DNA of 39,914 nucleotides, taken from positions 1 to 39,914 of the IMG/VR virus record IMGVR_UViG_3300011116_000690. One strand, written 5' to 3'. Origin of the DNA: a virus. This document shows positions 1-6,357 of this stretch, piece by piece. Below the pieces are notes generated by a model. That model ran no database searches, had not been told where the DNA came from, and saw only the letters and a program-made list of their open reading frames with translations. A program made the position numbers and the translations under genes. The first letter of the stretch is position 1; each line of letters begins with the position of its first letter.

Positions 1-10
1 GCTGAACTAC

Positions 11-697
11 TTATTCCGCACTCTTTGCAACCTTGTCTTTGGCTATTTCACCTGCAAGCCATTGCACACCCTTAGCGGTGAATCTGGCTGTGTTGAATGC
101 ATGCCCGTTGTCTGCTGTGCCAGCCTTAACAGAAAAGCGCCCAGTGGTGATATGGTCAGCGTATGGCACCCATTCACCGCCCAGCTTGTACATGATCTTC
201 TTGTCGTCCAGGAAAGCGCGCAGATCAGGCTCCTTGATGTTGAGCAGCTTTGCTACTTGCCTGAATCCCTTTAATCCGGTGGAATCAACATAGCGGTCAA
301 CAAAGTCAATGGCAGGCTTTGCGGCCTCCAGTTGTGCTATGGCGGCTTGCTTAGATTCGACAGCATCAGCCCATGCTCTCGCAGCCGCTACAGGATCATT
401 AAAGTTGGGAAGTTGTACTGCTAAACCAGATTCAAGCTCTTGCCAGCGATCGACAAGGCGTGCGGTAAATGTAGGGGAAAGTTGCGCAACAATAACGTAA
501 GTGTCACGCTTTCCGATAAGATAGACTTTTTCAGTAATGCCATTTGCAGATTTATCGCCATCCCTCAATGCGGGTTGGGAAATTGCTCCTGATTTTACAA
601 GACGATCAATAGATGTCTTTACATGATCGTGCCTGGATTCGACTAAATCCGCTATTTCGCGGCTTGTCATGGTTGGGTTCGCTACTGTGAGGTTCAT
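11..697 (-). CDS. Rha/KilAC-type phage antirepressor, haplotype 1 copy
   Basis: 228 aa. Residues about 1-90 look like a phage Rha (pRha) DNA-binding domain: a start-proximal MTSREIADL helix and a region ending in VDRWQELE. Residues about 122-228 are a KilAC domain (QLEAAKPAIDFVDRYVDST, then KLLNIKEPDLRAFL). Proteins with this layout are phage antirepressors or regulators of lytic growth. The SD AAAGG lies 7 bases before the ATG. It is the last gene of the leftward early operon, and its leader carries the double hairpin at 718-821. A second copy at 37919-38602 has an almost identical C-terminus and a different N-terminus. Assignment to the antirepressor class is firm; its repressor target is not known. 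Confidence 0.85.
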   Translation of the reverse strand: MNLTVANPTMTSREIADLVESRHDHVKTSIDRLVKSGAISQPALRDGDKSANGITEKVYLIGKRDTYVIVAQLSPTFTARLVDRWQELESGLAVQLPNFNDPVAAARAWADAVESKQAAIAQLEAAKPAIDFVDRYVDSTGLKGFRQVAKLLNIKEPDLRAFLDDKKIMYKLGGEWVPYADHITTGRFSVKAGTADNGHAFNTARFTAKGVQWLAGEIAKDKVAKSAE

Positions 698-717
698 ATT
701 TTGCCTTTCGTTGGACG

Positions 718-821
718 AAAAAAAACCACGTTTTCAAGAGGTAGCAGCTCTAAAAAAGTGGTTTTTTGACGTTAGTGCTTTGAAATATAGCTCCTGCTAC
801 GGGCAATTTCAAAGCACTAAC
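718..821 (-). promoter_or_regulatory. Two adjacent long hairpins with complementary 7-nt loops (putative kissing-loop leader/attenuator)
   Basis: The first hairpin has outer arms 720-729 and 758-767, an inner stem agag/ctct and apical loop gtagcag (741-747). The second has perfect 16-bp arms 771-786 and 806-821, an inner stem gctc/gggc and apical loop ctgctac (794-800). The two 7-nt loops are exact reverse complements, so they could form a loop-loop kiss. Read on the minus strand, the first hairpin is followed by eight T residues, like an intrinsic terminator, and ends about 20 bases before the antirepressor start codon. Base pairing is seen directly; a role in attenuation is inference. The other strand would fold the same way. 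Confidence 0.6.
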
Positions 822-859
822 AAAATACAGGTATAATTCTACATCAAATCTTGCAAAAA

Positions 860-1117
860 TCAACCCTTTTTGCGGTTGTTCGTATGTATGTTTATTTTCT
901 TGATAGCTGACTTTACTTTTCTTAGTCGGCGTAATGCGTCTGATTTTCGGTACAATATGAAATTGATATACTTTTGCAATTTATCAGTTTTGGCTATGTT
1001 TCCATCATCGCTGGCAATTCCTTTCTCTATTTTCAATTGCCGGATATCTGCATCCAGTCCATCGATGATTTCGTGTAAGCCTTCTAGTTCTTCCGCAAGT
1101 TGTTCTTGATTGGTCAT
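860..1117 (-). CDS. Small predicted coiled-coil protein, unknown function
   Basis: 85 aa, not recognised. It is highly charged and predicted mostly helical: an acidic N-terminal half with leucine spacing suggesting a coiled coil, then a very basic C-terminal tail (RRLRKVKSAIKK, ending NNRKKG). SD AGGA stands 6 bases before the ATG. A 9-bp hairpin (1134-1158) followed by T5 lies directly upstream. The gene exists only in haplotype 1 of the accessory locus; the corresponding position in the second copy (38603-38852) has no gene. A nucleic-acid-binding or host-directed accessory protein would fit, but nothing in the sequence proves it. Confidence 0.6.
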   Translation of the reverse strand: MTNQEQLAEELEGLHEIIDGLDADIRQLKIEKGIASDDGNIAKTDKLQKYINFILYRKSDALRRLRKVKSAIKKINIHTNNRKKG

Positions 1118-1133
1118 GACTATTCCTAAAAAT

Positions 1134-1158
1134 AGCGCCAGGGGATTGTCCTAGCGCT
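1134..1158 (-). terminator. Hairpin with T-run before the 85-aa gene
   Basis: Arms 1134-1142 and 1150-1158 pair over 9 bp (one G-U) around a 7-nt loop. On the minus strand the stem is followed by ATTTTTAGG, so it could act as a partial terminator in front of the ribosome binding site of the 860-1117 gene. Confidence 0.45.
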
Positions 1159-1216
1159 TATGGTTGATATATAATTAAATATCCTACACCGACGATGCAG
1201 TAACGTATTGTCAAAG

Positions 1217-1248
1217 AAACGCGCTATTCCTTTACGGGTAGCGCGTTT
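1217..1248. repeat. Hairpin element B, copy 1 (CGCGCTA/TAGCGCG arms)
   Basis: A perfect 10-bp stem (1217-1226 with 1239-1248) around a 12-nt loop, immediately after the stop codon of the MazG-like gene. The same element, with nearly the same loop, follows the 67-codon-frame gene at 38853-38880 in the other haplotype. It has short T-runs on both sides, so it may terminate in either direction. It marks the downstream border of the swapped gene cassette. Confidence 0.7.
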
Positions 1249-1251
1249 TGT

Positions 1252-1674
1252 TTAGTATGCCTTGCCGCCCTCTTTAGCGCGATTCTCTGGCTTGTGGTCT
1301 GCCCTTTGCTCGTTATATGCCAATTTTTCAGCGATAGCGCCACCCAGGTCGTAACCCAATGCGCCCGCAAGATCAGCAATGCGAATCATGGCATCAGCCA
1401 GTTCTACTTCCAGCATCGGGCGATTCGGCAAATGGTCGTCCATCTTGTTTTTGCGGTGGCCTTCTAAGCCTTCGCTGATTTCGCTATGAATCAAGGCCAG
1501 CTTTTCTGCGACCAATGCTTTTCCAAAACGAGTACCGATACGCACTTCTTGTTTCAAATCCTGCGATCCTCCACCATTAGAGTGATACCACCATCCAGCT
1601 TTGCTTGCCGCTCCATGGCAAATACTTACAAGGGTTTCTCCAGCGGCTTGTGCTTGAATAAAATTACTCATCAT
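1252..1674 (-). CDS. MazG-like nucleoside triphosphate pyrophosphohydrolase
   Basis: 140 aa, all-helical. Residues about 57-125 carry the metal-binding pattern of the MazG/all-alpha NTP-PPase family: EKLALIHSEISEG gives E65 and E68, and EVELADAMIRIADLAG gives E89/E91 and D94. Family members hydrolyse (d)NTPs, or (p)ppGpp-related nucleotides, to monophosphates and pyrophosphate; phage versions are thought to tune nucleotide pools or blunt host alarmone signalling. The SD AAAGG precedes two adjacent ATGs (1674 and 1671); the second has better spacing. The gene lies between hairpin elements A (1689-1712) and B (1217-1248). In the second copy of this locus the same A-B interval holds an unrelated gene. 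Family call is good; substrate is unknown. Confidence 0.8.
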   Translation of the reverse strand: MMSNFIQAQAAGETLVSICHGAASKAGWWYHSNGGGSQDLKQEVRIGTRFGKALVAEKLALIHSEISEGLEGHRKNKMDDHLPNRPMLEVELADAMIRIADLAGALGYDLGGAIAEKLAYNEQRADHKPENRAKEGGKAY

Positions 1675-1688
1675 ATTTCCTTTGGTTA

Positions 1689-1712
1689 CGCGCTACTTGT
1701 GAGGGTAGCGCG
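1689..1712. repeat. Hairpin element A, copy 1
   Basis: Perfect 8-bp stem (1689-1696 with 1705-1712), 8-nt loop, between the 55-aa gene stop and the SD of the MazG-like gene. The element, including flanking ggggtgggg and cctttggtt, recurs at 39104-39127 in front of a different gene. It probably structures the mRNA leader; it also marks the cassette's upstream border. Confidence 0.7.
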
Positions 1713-1720
1713 GGGTGGGG

Positions 1721-1888
1721 TTAAGCTTTCGGCCATTCCATTTTTTCGACAAGTCGATGAAACGCAAAAGCACTGCGCGGCAAATGTGCATGTACTGTCT
1801 TGTCATGCTCACGATAATGCGATCCACAAGCAAAGCCAGCATACCTGCCTTCGCGCTTGTTGCGGGATATTAGGGGGCGAGTGTTCAT
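1721..1888 (-). CDS. Small conserved basic phage protein, haplotype 1 copy
   Basis: 55 aa, unknown function: M-N-T-R then a basic stretch ISRNKREGRYAGFACGSHYR and a C-terminal amphipathic helix. It is real because an equal-length homologue with mostly conservative differences is encoded at 39604-39771, so the reading frame is under selection. Its ATG overlaps the TGA of the 130-aa gene (ATGA, 1885-1888), indicating translational coupling in the leftward operon. Single Cys and three His could bind metal, but the pattern is not diagnostic. Confidence 0.7.
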   Translation of the reverse strand: MNTRPLISRNKREGRYAGFACGSHYREHDKTVHAHLPRSAFAFHRLVEKMEWPKA

Positions 1889-2277
1889 GATTTCACCTCA
1901 GCAGGGCGCTCGACCAGGCTATCACGCCAGGAGATGCCGGTGGTGTCGATGTTCAAAAAGCAGCTAATCTCTGCTGCCGAATATCCAGCACATGTCTTTG
2001 GATTTCCTGTATAGACATAAACAGCGCCATCACAAGTCATCATCGCAAATTTAAAATCTTTGAGGATATGCTCCCAGGGTATGGCTAGGCGCTTGATGGG
2101 CTTGGTGCGGTAGATTGAATCTATCAAAATGTGTGTTTTAATATGCATTTCTCGATAGTCGCCGTGCATAAAAGTTTCAGCATTGCAGTCCATGATGGCG
2201 TTCAGCAAAATATGCTGTTCTTCCCGCGAGCAGTCTTTGAATGGGAGTTTGGCTTCGTTCAGAAATTCTTGTGTCAT
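1885..2277 (-). CDS. Phage protein of unknown function (130 aa)
   Basis: Not recognised. Mixed alpha/beta composition with no signal peptide or membrane segment; a central DFKFAMMTCDGAVYVYTGNPKTC region and a C-terminal SWRDSLVERP. It overlaps both neighbours by ATGA junctions (2274-2277 upstream, 1885-1888 downstream), so it belongs to the leftward early operon. The last 133 bases of the window (39782-39914) encode the C-terminus of a near-identical copy, which is one of the observations tying the two window ends together. Confidence 0.7.
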   Translation of the reverse strand: MTQEFLNEAKLPFKDCSREEQHILLNAIMDCNAETFMHGDYREMHIKTHILIDSIYRTKPIKRLAIPWEHILKDFKFAMMTCDGAVYVYTGNPKTCAGYSAAEISCFLNIDTTGISWRDSLVERPAEVKS

Positions 2278-2513
2278 GATGTCATATTCCTTTCTTTTGT
2301 GAACATGAAGCGCAGCCAGTCTTGTGCACCTCCTTTGGATAAGTGACCCTGCTCATGCTTGTCTGTTATCCAGCCTGGGCACCATTCGGCATAGCCACTG
2401 CGGATCATGTGATTGCCCATTTGCTCAACAGTTACGGTATTGTTCCCGTACAATGTCAAGAAGGCGCGTATTGCTTGGTTCTCGCCGTCTTCGTCTATGA
2501 TTTTCTCAGCCAT
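2274..2513 (-). CDS. Small phage protein, unknown function (79 aa)
   Basis: 79 aa. The C-terminal half (GYAEWCPGWITDKHEQGHLSK with GAQDWLRFMF) resembles a small-protein family common in early regions of temperate phages, from memory and without an assigned role. No membrane segment or catalytic motif. Coupled to the 130-aa gene by an ATGA overlap, and follows NinG by 3 bases. SD is weak (AGGTAAATT before the ATG). Confidence 0.65.
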   Translation of the reverse strand: MAEKIIDEDGENQAIRAFLTLYGNNTVTVEQMGNHMIRSGYAEWCPGWITDKHEQGHLSKGGAQDWLRFMFTKERNMTS

Positions 2514-2516
2514 AAT

Positions 2517-3137
2517 TTACCTTTCAAGTCTTCGTGTTTTCTTTGAAAATATCCGGCGCATGCGCTCCAGGTATTCAACCGTGTAAGTTCTGGACTTAGG
2601 CGCATTGTCCAAAAAATCTACTTTCTCTTGCCCGATCAGCTTAATGAGTGCTGGCCTGAATTCGTGAATATTCCCTCCTTTTGCAACGTTGCAAGAATAG
2701 CAACATGGCCAGATGTTCAAAAGGTTGAATCTAAGAAACGAATTGCTACCACGGCTCTTGAAGTGCGATGCATTACGCACACCATCGTAAGCAGACTTGC
2801 CGCAGCATATACACGGCATGTCACGCCACTTCGTTAATACATACTTGTTAATTATGCGCTGAGTAATATCCAGGTGGTCTTTATTGGTCTTTAAAGCCTC
2901 CTTGCGCCGCTTATCCTCTGCACGCTCTTTACGTGCCTTGGCTGCTGCAATACGGGCCTTATCACGGATGCCAAGCTCTACTGAGCATTCAACAGAGCAA
3001 GCCTTCGCTGGTCGATCCTTGCCAAGTGGCTCAAACCGCTGTTTGCAGATCGCGCAACGTGGTAATTGTTTCTTCGGCTCGGCACCAAACGGTTTCCGCT
3101 TGAATGCCGATCGCTTAAGTTCTGTTGTCTGCTTCAA
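2517..3137 (-). CDS. ninG: NinG (Rap) recombination endonuclease family protein
   Basis: 206 aa, the usual length. The N-terminus has a zinc-ribbon pattern (CAICKQRF, then CSVECSVE about 20 residues later), followed by a long basic coiled helix of K/R/A residues. The C-terminal half carries the NinG/HNH-like core: CICCGKSAYDG, NASHFKSRGSN, and CCYSCNVAKGGN. Lambda NinG (Rap) is a structure-specific nuclease that cuts recombination intermediates in Red-dependent recombination; here Bet and a YqaJ nuclease are encoded at 7566-8946. ATGA overlap with the upstream gene (3134-3137). Confidence 0.88.
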   Translation of the reverse strand: MKQTTELKRSAFKRKPFGAEPKKQLPRCAICKQRFEPLGKDRPAKACSVECSVELGIRDKARIAAAKARKERAEDKRRKEALKTNKDHLDITQRIINKYVLTKWRDMPCICCGKSAYDGVRNASHFKSRGSNSFLRFNLLNIWPCCYSCNVAKGGNIHEFRPALIKLIGQEKVDFLDNAPKSRTYTVEYLERMRRIFSKKTRRLER

Positions 3138-3328
3138 GTCGCATCCTCATTTAGCTTAATTTTTACTGGGCCGGTATATTTCAAGCAGCCAAACCTTTTC
3201 TTTGGGAATTTCTTTGACTCTCGATTATATGCAGTTATACATTGCTCCTCGTTTTTAAATTCTTCAAGCCTGGGCATTGTGCTAATGTCGTTACCTATGA
3301 CCAAAACAAGCCAATATATTGTGATCAT
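3134..3328 (-). CDS. Small membrane-anchored protein, unknown function
   Basis: 64 aa if started at the ATG at 3328, which has SD AAGGA 6 bases upstream; the frame is open further but without a better start. N-terminal hydrophobic segment ITIYWLVLVIG (residues 2-12) looks like an uncleaved signal anchor, followed by a soluble, Lys/Glu-rich tail with two Cys (EEQCITAY, RFGCLKY). Located upstream of and overlapping NinG. Function unknown. Confidence 0.5.
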   Translation of the reverse strand: MITIYWLVLVIGNDISTMPRLEEFKNEEQCITAYNRESKKFPKKRFGCLKYTGPVKIKLNEDAT

Positions 3329-3395
3329 GATGATTCCTTTATGCCTGAGAGGGGCGAGACCGCTATACACCAGGCAAATATAGCGTATGGAACTT

Positions 3396-4211
3396 TTACT
3401 CTGGCAAATATTTGAAATGAGTAGGCTCAAAGTCTTCTAGCAATTCATTATCGGCACAAAGAAGCCAGTGATTTTCAAGCGCCTGCTCAACAACTATGTT
3501 CTGCACAACACCATCAACCTTAACCAGCACTGGCACATCAAAATCACAATGCTCAATCGGTATCCATGCGTTGTCTTCTTTCAGTTTCTGATTCTCCGCT
3601 TCCAGTTCTGCTATACGGGCAAGCAGTGCGGTATCTGGCTTCTTGTTTTCTTCAGCCCAGCGCAATGTCGCCCAGATGATGTGCGAATCTTCGCTATCTG
3701 CTCTGGTTATAACCTGACCTCTGACCGAATATTTATGCCTCATGTAGCTGTGACGTGCCCATGCATCAATTTGTTCATACATCTTGTCTTCGTGACCATC
3801 TGGCAACGAGTCAATAAACTTTTGCGTTTCGTCTGGCTCGGCATGCTCTGGCATTACTGGCAGGGGTAGGGCGGCAATAGCAGTAGAATAATCATTGATA
3901 GCCTGAGTATAAGAAAGTGAGTTCCAGCCACGGTTTTCTTTTCTCAGTAAATCGGCAACTCTTAGGCACCGTTCTTTATATTGCTCAAGTGCAGAAGCTG
4001 GATTTGATTGCTCCGGGATTGCTGGCGGTGCTAAAGTAAAAACAATATCGTCAACAAACTTATTAAATTTCTCGCGTGTTTCATTTGATTTATTTTGCTG
4101 GGCAATTGATTCAGAATCGGCTTGCAGCCAGTATGTCTGGCCAAAGTTAAATGACTTTCTCAGGGCTTGCTCTATTCGCGATGAATATTGCTCTATTGTT
4201 GTGGTGGTCAT
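3396..4211 (-). CDS. DUF551-type early phage protein
   Basis: 271 aa. The C-terminal 60 residues (AWIPIEHCDFDVPVLVKVDG ... THFKYLPE) match the pattern of DUF551-like domains widespread in phage early genes, with unknown biochemical function. It is preceded by a short coiled coil (ARIAELEAENQKLKED). The N-terminal two thirds is a helical, poorly conserved-looking part. ATG directly follows SD-poor AACC; the gene starts 3 bases after the 99-aa gene. The 67-base space downstream (3329-3395) holds no gene. Confidence 0.6.
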   Translation of the reverse strand: MTTTTIEQYSSRIEQALRKSFNFGQTYWLQADSESIAQQNKSNETREKFNKFVDDIVFTLAPPAIPEQSNPASALEQYKERCLRVADLLRKENRGWNSLSYTQAINDYSTAIAALPLPVMPEHAEPDETQKFIDSLPDGHEDKMYEQIDAWARHSYMRHKYSVRGQVITRADSEDSHIIWATLRWAEENKKPDTALLARIAELEAENQKLKEDNAWIPIEHCDFDVPVLVKVDGVVQNIVVEQALENHWLLCADNELLEDFEPTHFKYLPE

Positions 4212-4213
4212 GG

Positions 4214-4513
4214 TTAAATATCCTTTGTATCGTGGATTTCAGATTTAATTTGGCTTGCTCTGGCAATAGCTTCTTTTAACTTATCTATGCCAACTAGCTG
4301 AAGTTTGTATTTTGCTTTTTCGATTACGTCATCGATTGTCAAGCCAGCCTCAAGCCTGAATCCAGTATCGATATGCGTGACGCAAAAGACTTTAAAATCA
4401 TCATCATTTTTTATGTTTTGATGAACGGCAAATTTATCGTCAAAGCCATCAAAACTTACTTCTTCGCCAATGGTTTCATAAATGGCGTCACCGCATGTAA
4501 TTTTTACTCTCAT
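4214..4513 (-). CDS. Phage protein of unknown function (99 aa)
   Basis: 99 aa from the ATG at 4513, chosen because GAGGAG lies 7 bases upstream. Starts MRVKITCGDAIYET and has a beta-rich N-terminus and a helical, charged C-terminus (IEKAKYKLQLVGIDKLKEAI). No recognised motif. Starts directly after NinB in the leftward operon, so likely co-translated with it. Confidence 0.6.
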   Translation of the reverse strand: MRVKITCGDAIYETIGEEVSFDGFDDKFAVHQNIKNDDDFKVFCVTHIDTGFRLEAGLTIDDVIEKAKYKLQLVGIDKLKEAIARASQIKSEIHDTKDI

Positions 4514-4514
4514 T

Positions 4515-4958
4515 TCAATGCTCCTCAAATTGTTTAGGCGCAGACCAGCGAACACCATTATTCGCTCCCCATGCCATTACATACTCAATTAAACTTGCCA
4601 TGCGCGAGATTGACATTTCTGCTGTACTCTCTCTGATGTTGACGAACTCGCCTTCAAGCCCAGGAATCATATCAGCGCCGTTGCCAGTTGCGACCGCGTG
4701 CCCTGATACCATCAATACTTTCCACTGCTTCATTTCAAGCTTGCGCTTCATCCATTCGCATTGGCGCGAAACATCGGATAGCATTGCGTGCAGTTTTGCA
4801 TTCTGTTCTAATTTGCGCTTGTCTTCAGGCTCGGATATCGTGACCAGCAAGGGCTTCTCTTCATCCTCTGGCAATCGTTCAATCTCGGCAATGGCACTTT
4901 GCTTTTGCAACTTTCCGCGAATATAGAATTTGCGCTTGGTGAATTTTTGGCGGGTCAT
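4515..4958 (-). CDS. ninB: NinB (Orf) recombination mediator family protein
   Basis: 147 aa, the family's normal length. Typical NinB features: the early RPLLVTISEPxxxR-like element (KPLLVTISEPEDKRKLEQN), then LHAMLSDVSRQCEW, a middle MVSGHAVATG and the C-terminal ASLIEYVMAWGANNGVRW. Lambda NinB (Orf) is a homodimeric DNA-binding recombination mediator that can replace RecFOR, loading recombinase at SSB-coated DNA. With NinG, Bet and YqaJ it forms a Red-like recombination kit split over the two early operons. ATGA overlap with the upstream gene. Confidence 0.88.
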   Translation of the reverse strand: MTRQKFTKRKFYIRGKLQKQSAIAEIERLPEDEEKPLLVTISEPEDKRKLEQNAKLHAMLSDVSRQCEWMKRKLEMKQWKVLMVSGHAVATGNGADMIPGLEGEFVNIRESTAEMSISRMASLIEYVMAWGANNGVRWSAPKQFEEH

Positions 4959-5266
4959 GGCATTGATTCGCCTATCGTTGCTGCAACAAGAGTGATTGCT
5001 CTGCGTGTTGCTGCATATGGATCATCACCAAGCCCAAATAAGTCAGTAATAAAACCATTTGATGCCATTATTGATGGCGGGTGACAATGAGTAAGATCGA
5101 GTTTCAACTTGACCGCCAACTTAAAAGCATCTCCATCAACTTCTAATGGGTCCCAGCCAATAGGCCAATTCCATTCCCAGCCGTTTTTATTTTGACTGTT
5201 GTCCACCCATACACCGCCAGCCTTAGCCGCTAACTCTAAAATTTTTTTTGTTTCATCATCCATCAT
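4955..5266 (-). CDS. Phage protein of unknown function (103 aa)
   Basis: 103 aa; first Met at 5266 overlaps the previous stop (ATGA), the second Met is the next codon. Trp-rich N-terminal half (GVWVDNSQNKNGWEWNWPIGW) and a C-terminal GDDPYAATRRAITLVAATIG, a motif I recall from small early phage proteins of unknown role. No membrane segment. Position between a Cys-rich protein and NinB suggests an early function. Confidence 0.6.
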   Translation of the reverse strand: MMDDETKKILELAAKAGGVWVDNSQNKNGWEWNWPIGWDPLEVDGDAFKLAVKLKLDLTHCHPPSIMASNGFITDLFGLGDDPYAATRRAITLVAATIGESMP

Positions 5267-5463
5267 CCACCCCTACACAATTTACAATATTCATAAACCG
5301 GCACATTCTTGGCATTGCAGAACTGCCGGACTGATCTGGACTGGCCTGCACCATTTCTGCATCGTGGGCCGTAGCACATCCTCATTTCGCTCGGCTGAAT
5401 GTGCGGCTTCTGGTTGGCTATGTGGCGCTCGGCGGTGCGGGCTGCTGGGTCGTATGGGGTCAT
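5263..5463 (-). CDS. Small Cys-rich, probably zinc-binding protein
   Basis: 66 aa. Four cysteines in two pairs (MCYGPRC and FCNA ... YCKLCRGG) suggest one zinc site. The N-terminus is basic and disordered-looking. ATGA overlaps on both sides (5460-5463, 5263-5266) show tight translational coupling. Could be a DNA- or protein-binding adaptor; not identified. Confidence 0.6.
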   Translation of the reverse strand: MTPYDPAARTAERHIANQKPHIQPSEMRMCYGPRCRNGAGQSRSVRQFCNAKNVPVYEYCKLCRGG

Positions 5464-5642
5464 GGTTTATCTTCATCTCCAATTTGATAATTCAAAGCCA
5501 CGCAATCATCGCATGTATAGCTAACTAATTTGACCAATCTTTCCCATGCTTCTTGTGCATTTCTACGATCTGCACCACGATAATCCATCGCCAAAATGTG
5601 TAATTGCTCAAGCAAATTGTCATTCAGTTTTTGTTCTCTCAT
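5460..5642 (-). CDS. Small acidic phage protein, unknown function
   Basis: 60 aa, acidic, predicted helical (LLEQLHILAMDYRGADRRNAQEAWERLVKLV) with a CDDC-type pair (TCDDCVAL). Overlaps the repressor gene by ATGA (5639-5642), so it is the second gene after the early leftward promoter. No recognised family. Confidence 0.6.
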   Translation of the reverse strand: MREQKLNDNLLEQLHILAMDYRGADRRNAQEAWERLVKLVSYTCDDCVALNYQIGDEDKP

Positions 5643-5815
5643 TTCTCTCTCCGTTTAAAGTAAGCGTGTAATGTGTTGATTGTTGTCGGGCGCGGTATTC
5701 CTTTGCCGTTCAATATGTTTCTGATTGTGCTTAAGCTGACCTCTGTTTTAAACGTTACTTCTTTGTGTAAGCTTCTATCAGCTAGATGCATTTTTACGTA
5801 TTCAATTTTGTCCAT
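5639..5815 (-). CDS. Small HTH repressor (Cro/CI-like), first gene of the leftward operon
   Basis: 58 aa from the ATG at 5815, chosen for an excellent SD (AAGGAG, 5 bases upstream). Residues about 15-50 read as a helix-turn-helix: KEVTFKTEVSLSTIRNILNGKG, with the typical SLSTIRNIL recognition helix. It lacks the C-terminal oligomerisation/cleavage domain of lambda CI, so is Cro-sized. It is transcribed divergently from the 5963 gene, with a good promoter (-35 at 5859-5864, -10 at 5837-5842) and an inverted repeat overlapping the -10, consistent with autoregulation. Probably the switch repressor targeted by the antirepressors; that link is inference. Confidence 0.7.
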   Translation of the reverse strand: MDKIEYVKMHLADRSLHKEVTFKTEVSLSTIRNILNGKGIPRPTTINTLHAYFKRREK

Positions 5816-5836
5816 ATTGGCTCCTTTTCTGATATA

Positions 5837-5864
5837 AGCATACCACAAATATGCCATTATTCAA
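5837..5864 (-). promoter_or_regulatory. Leftward early promoter
   Basis: Minus strand: -35 TTGAAT (5859-5864), 16-nt spacer, -10 TATGCT (5837-5842), a close sigma70 match. It would start transcription about 15 bases before the HTH gene's start codon, leaving room for its SD. Confidence 0.6.
5838..5854. promoter_or_regulatory. Putative operator overlapping the leftward -10
   Basis: Inverted repeat gcata (5838-5842) / tatgc (5850-5854) with a 7-nt centre, lying across the -10 and spacer of the leftward promoter. A second short palindrome, ttac-tt-gtaa (5878-5887), lies between the two divergent promoters. Both are candidate binding sites for the small HTH protein. Confidence 0.4.
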
Positions 5865-5900
5865 GACCTAAAATAATTTACTTGTAACGCAGATTTGTGC

Positions 5901-5928
5901 TTGACTTTAGATTTTGAAGGTGTAAGAT
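5901..5928 (+). promoter_or_regulatory. Rightward early promoter
   Basis: -35 TTGACT (5901-5906), 16-nt spacer, -10 TAAGAT (5923-5928). Start of transcription would be near 5935, downstream of the ATG at 5927; this rules out 5927 as the usual start of the next gene and favours 5963 or 5966. Confidence 0.6.
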
Positions 5929-5962
5929 GATATCCAGCAGCAGCAAACAACAAACGGAGAAA

Positions 5963-6148
5963 ATGATGGATAAGCCAAAAGTAAAGCTCACTCAAGAAGC
6001 GCAGGACATGATTGATATGTTCAGCGAGCTGGATGAGGAACAGTGCAACGGTTTAGCCAAACTTTTGAATACAAAAGGCGTAGCTTTTGCCATTAAATTC
6101 AAAGAAAACATGCAAGAATGGGTTGATGCAAAACCAAGCGAAGATTAA
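5963..6148 (+). CDS. Small first gene of the rightward operon, unknown function
   Basis: 61 aa from 5963 (or 60 from 5966). SD CGGAG precedes the twin ATGs, and the promoter at 5901-5928 would not include the more upstream ATG at 5927. Sequence is charged and helical (KVKLTQEAQDMIDMFSELDEEQCNGLAKLLNTKG). No clear HTH, but its place immediately downstream of the rightward switch promoter is where phages encode a Cro- or CII-type regulator. It is followed by a long structured noncoding region rather than another gene. Confidence 0.55.
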   Translation: MMDKPKVKLTQEAQDMIDMFSELDEEQCNGLAKLLNTKGVAFAIKFKENMQEWVDAKPSED

Positions 6149-6285
6149 AGCAGTAAGGGGATAGGCCTACCTGAGTGAATTGGTGCAGCGGTTTTGGGCC
6201 GCGATAAATATACCGACCGAAGCTTTGCCGGTGATAGCCGCTCGCTCTGAGTTACGAGCCGTAACCTGGTCGCGTAAGTGCCAGG

Positions 6286-6357
6286 ACTTAATCACAATCA
6301 TCCTACTCTTGTTACGGCAAATTTCATGAGGGCTTTACAGGATGATTATGATTAAGT
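6286..6357. repeat. Near-perfect 19-bp inverted repeat
   Basis: Arms 6286-6304 and 6339-6357 match at 18 of 19 positions, the odd pair being A-C on one strand and G-T (wobble) on the other; loop 34 nt. Such a long stem is far beyond chance for a gap of this size. It may be an RNA stem or the core of an origin or protein-binding site. Confidence 0.75.

Noticed and set aside
1-334. Direct terminal repeat of the packaged phage DNA
   Set aside because: Terminal repeats should be identical; these differ by about 15 bases here and entirely in the middle of the locus.
5291-5482. 63-codon minus-strand frame overlapping the Cys-rich gene
   Set aside because: Shadow frame: no SD, Ser/His-rich composition, and the 5263-5463 frame has ATGA couplings on both sides.
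5927-5962. Upstream ATG at 5927 as the start of the first rightward gene
   Set aside because: It lies within the -10 box of the rightward promoter, so the transcript would start after it; the twin ATGs at 5963/5966 have an SD.
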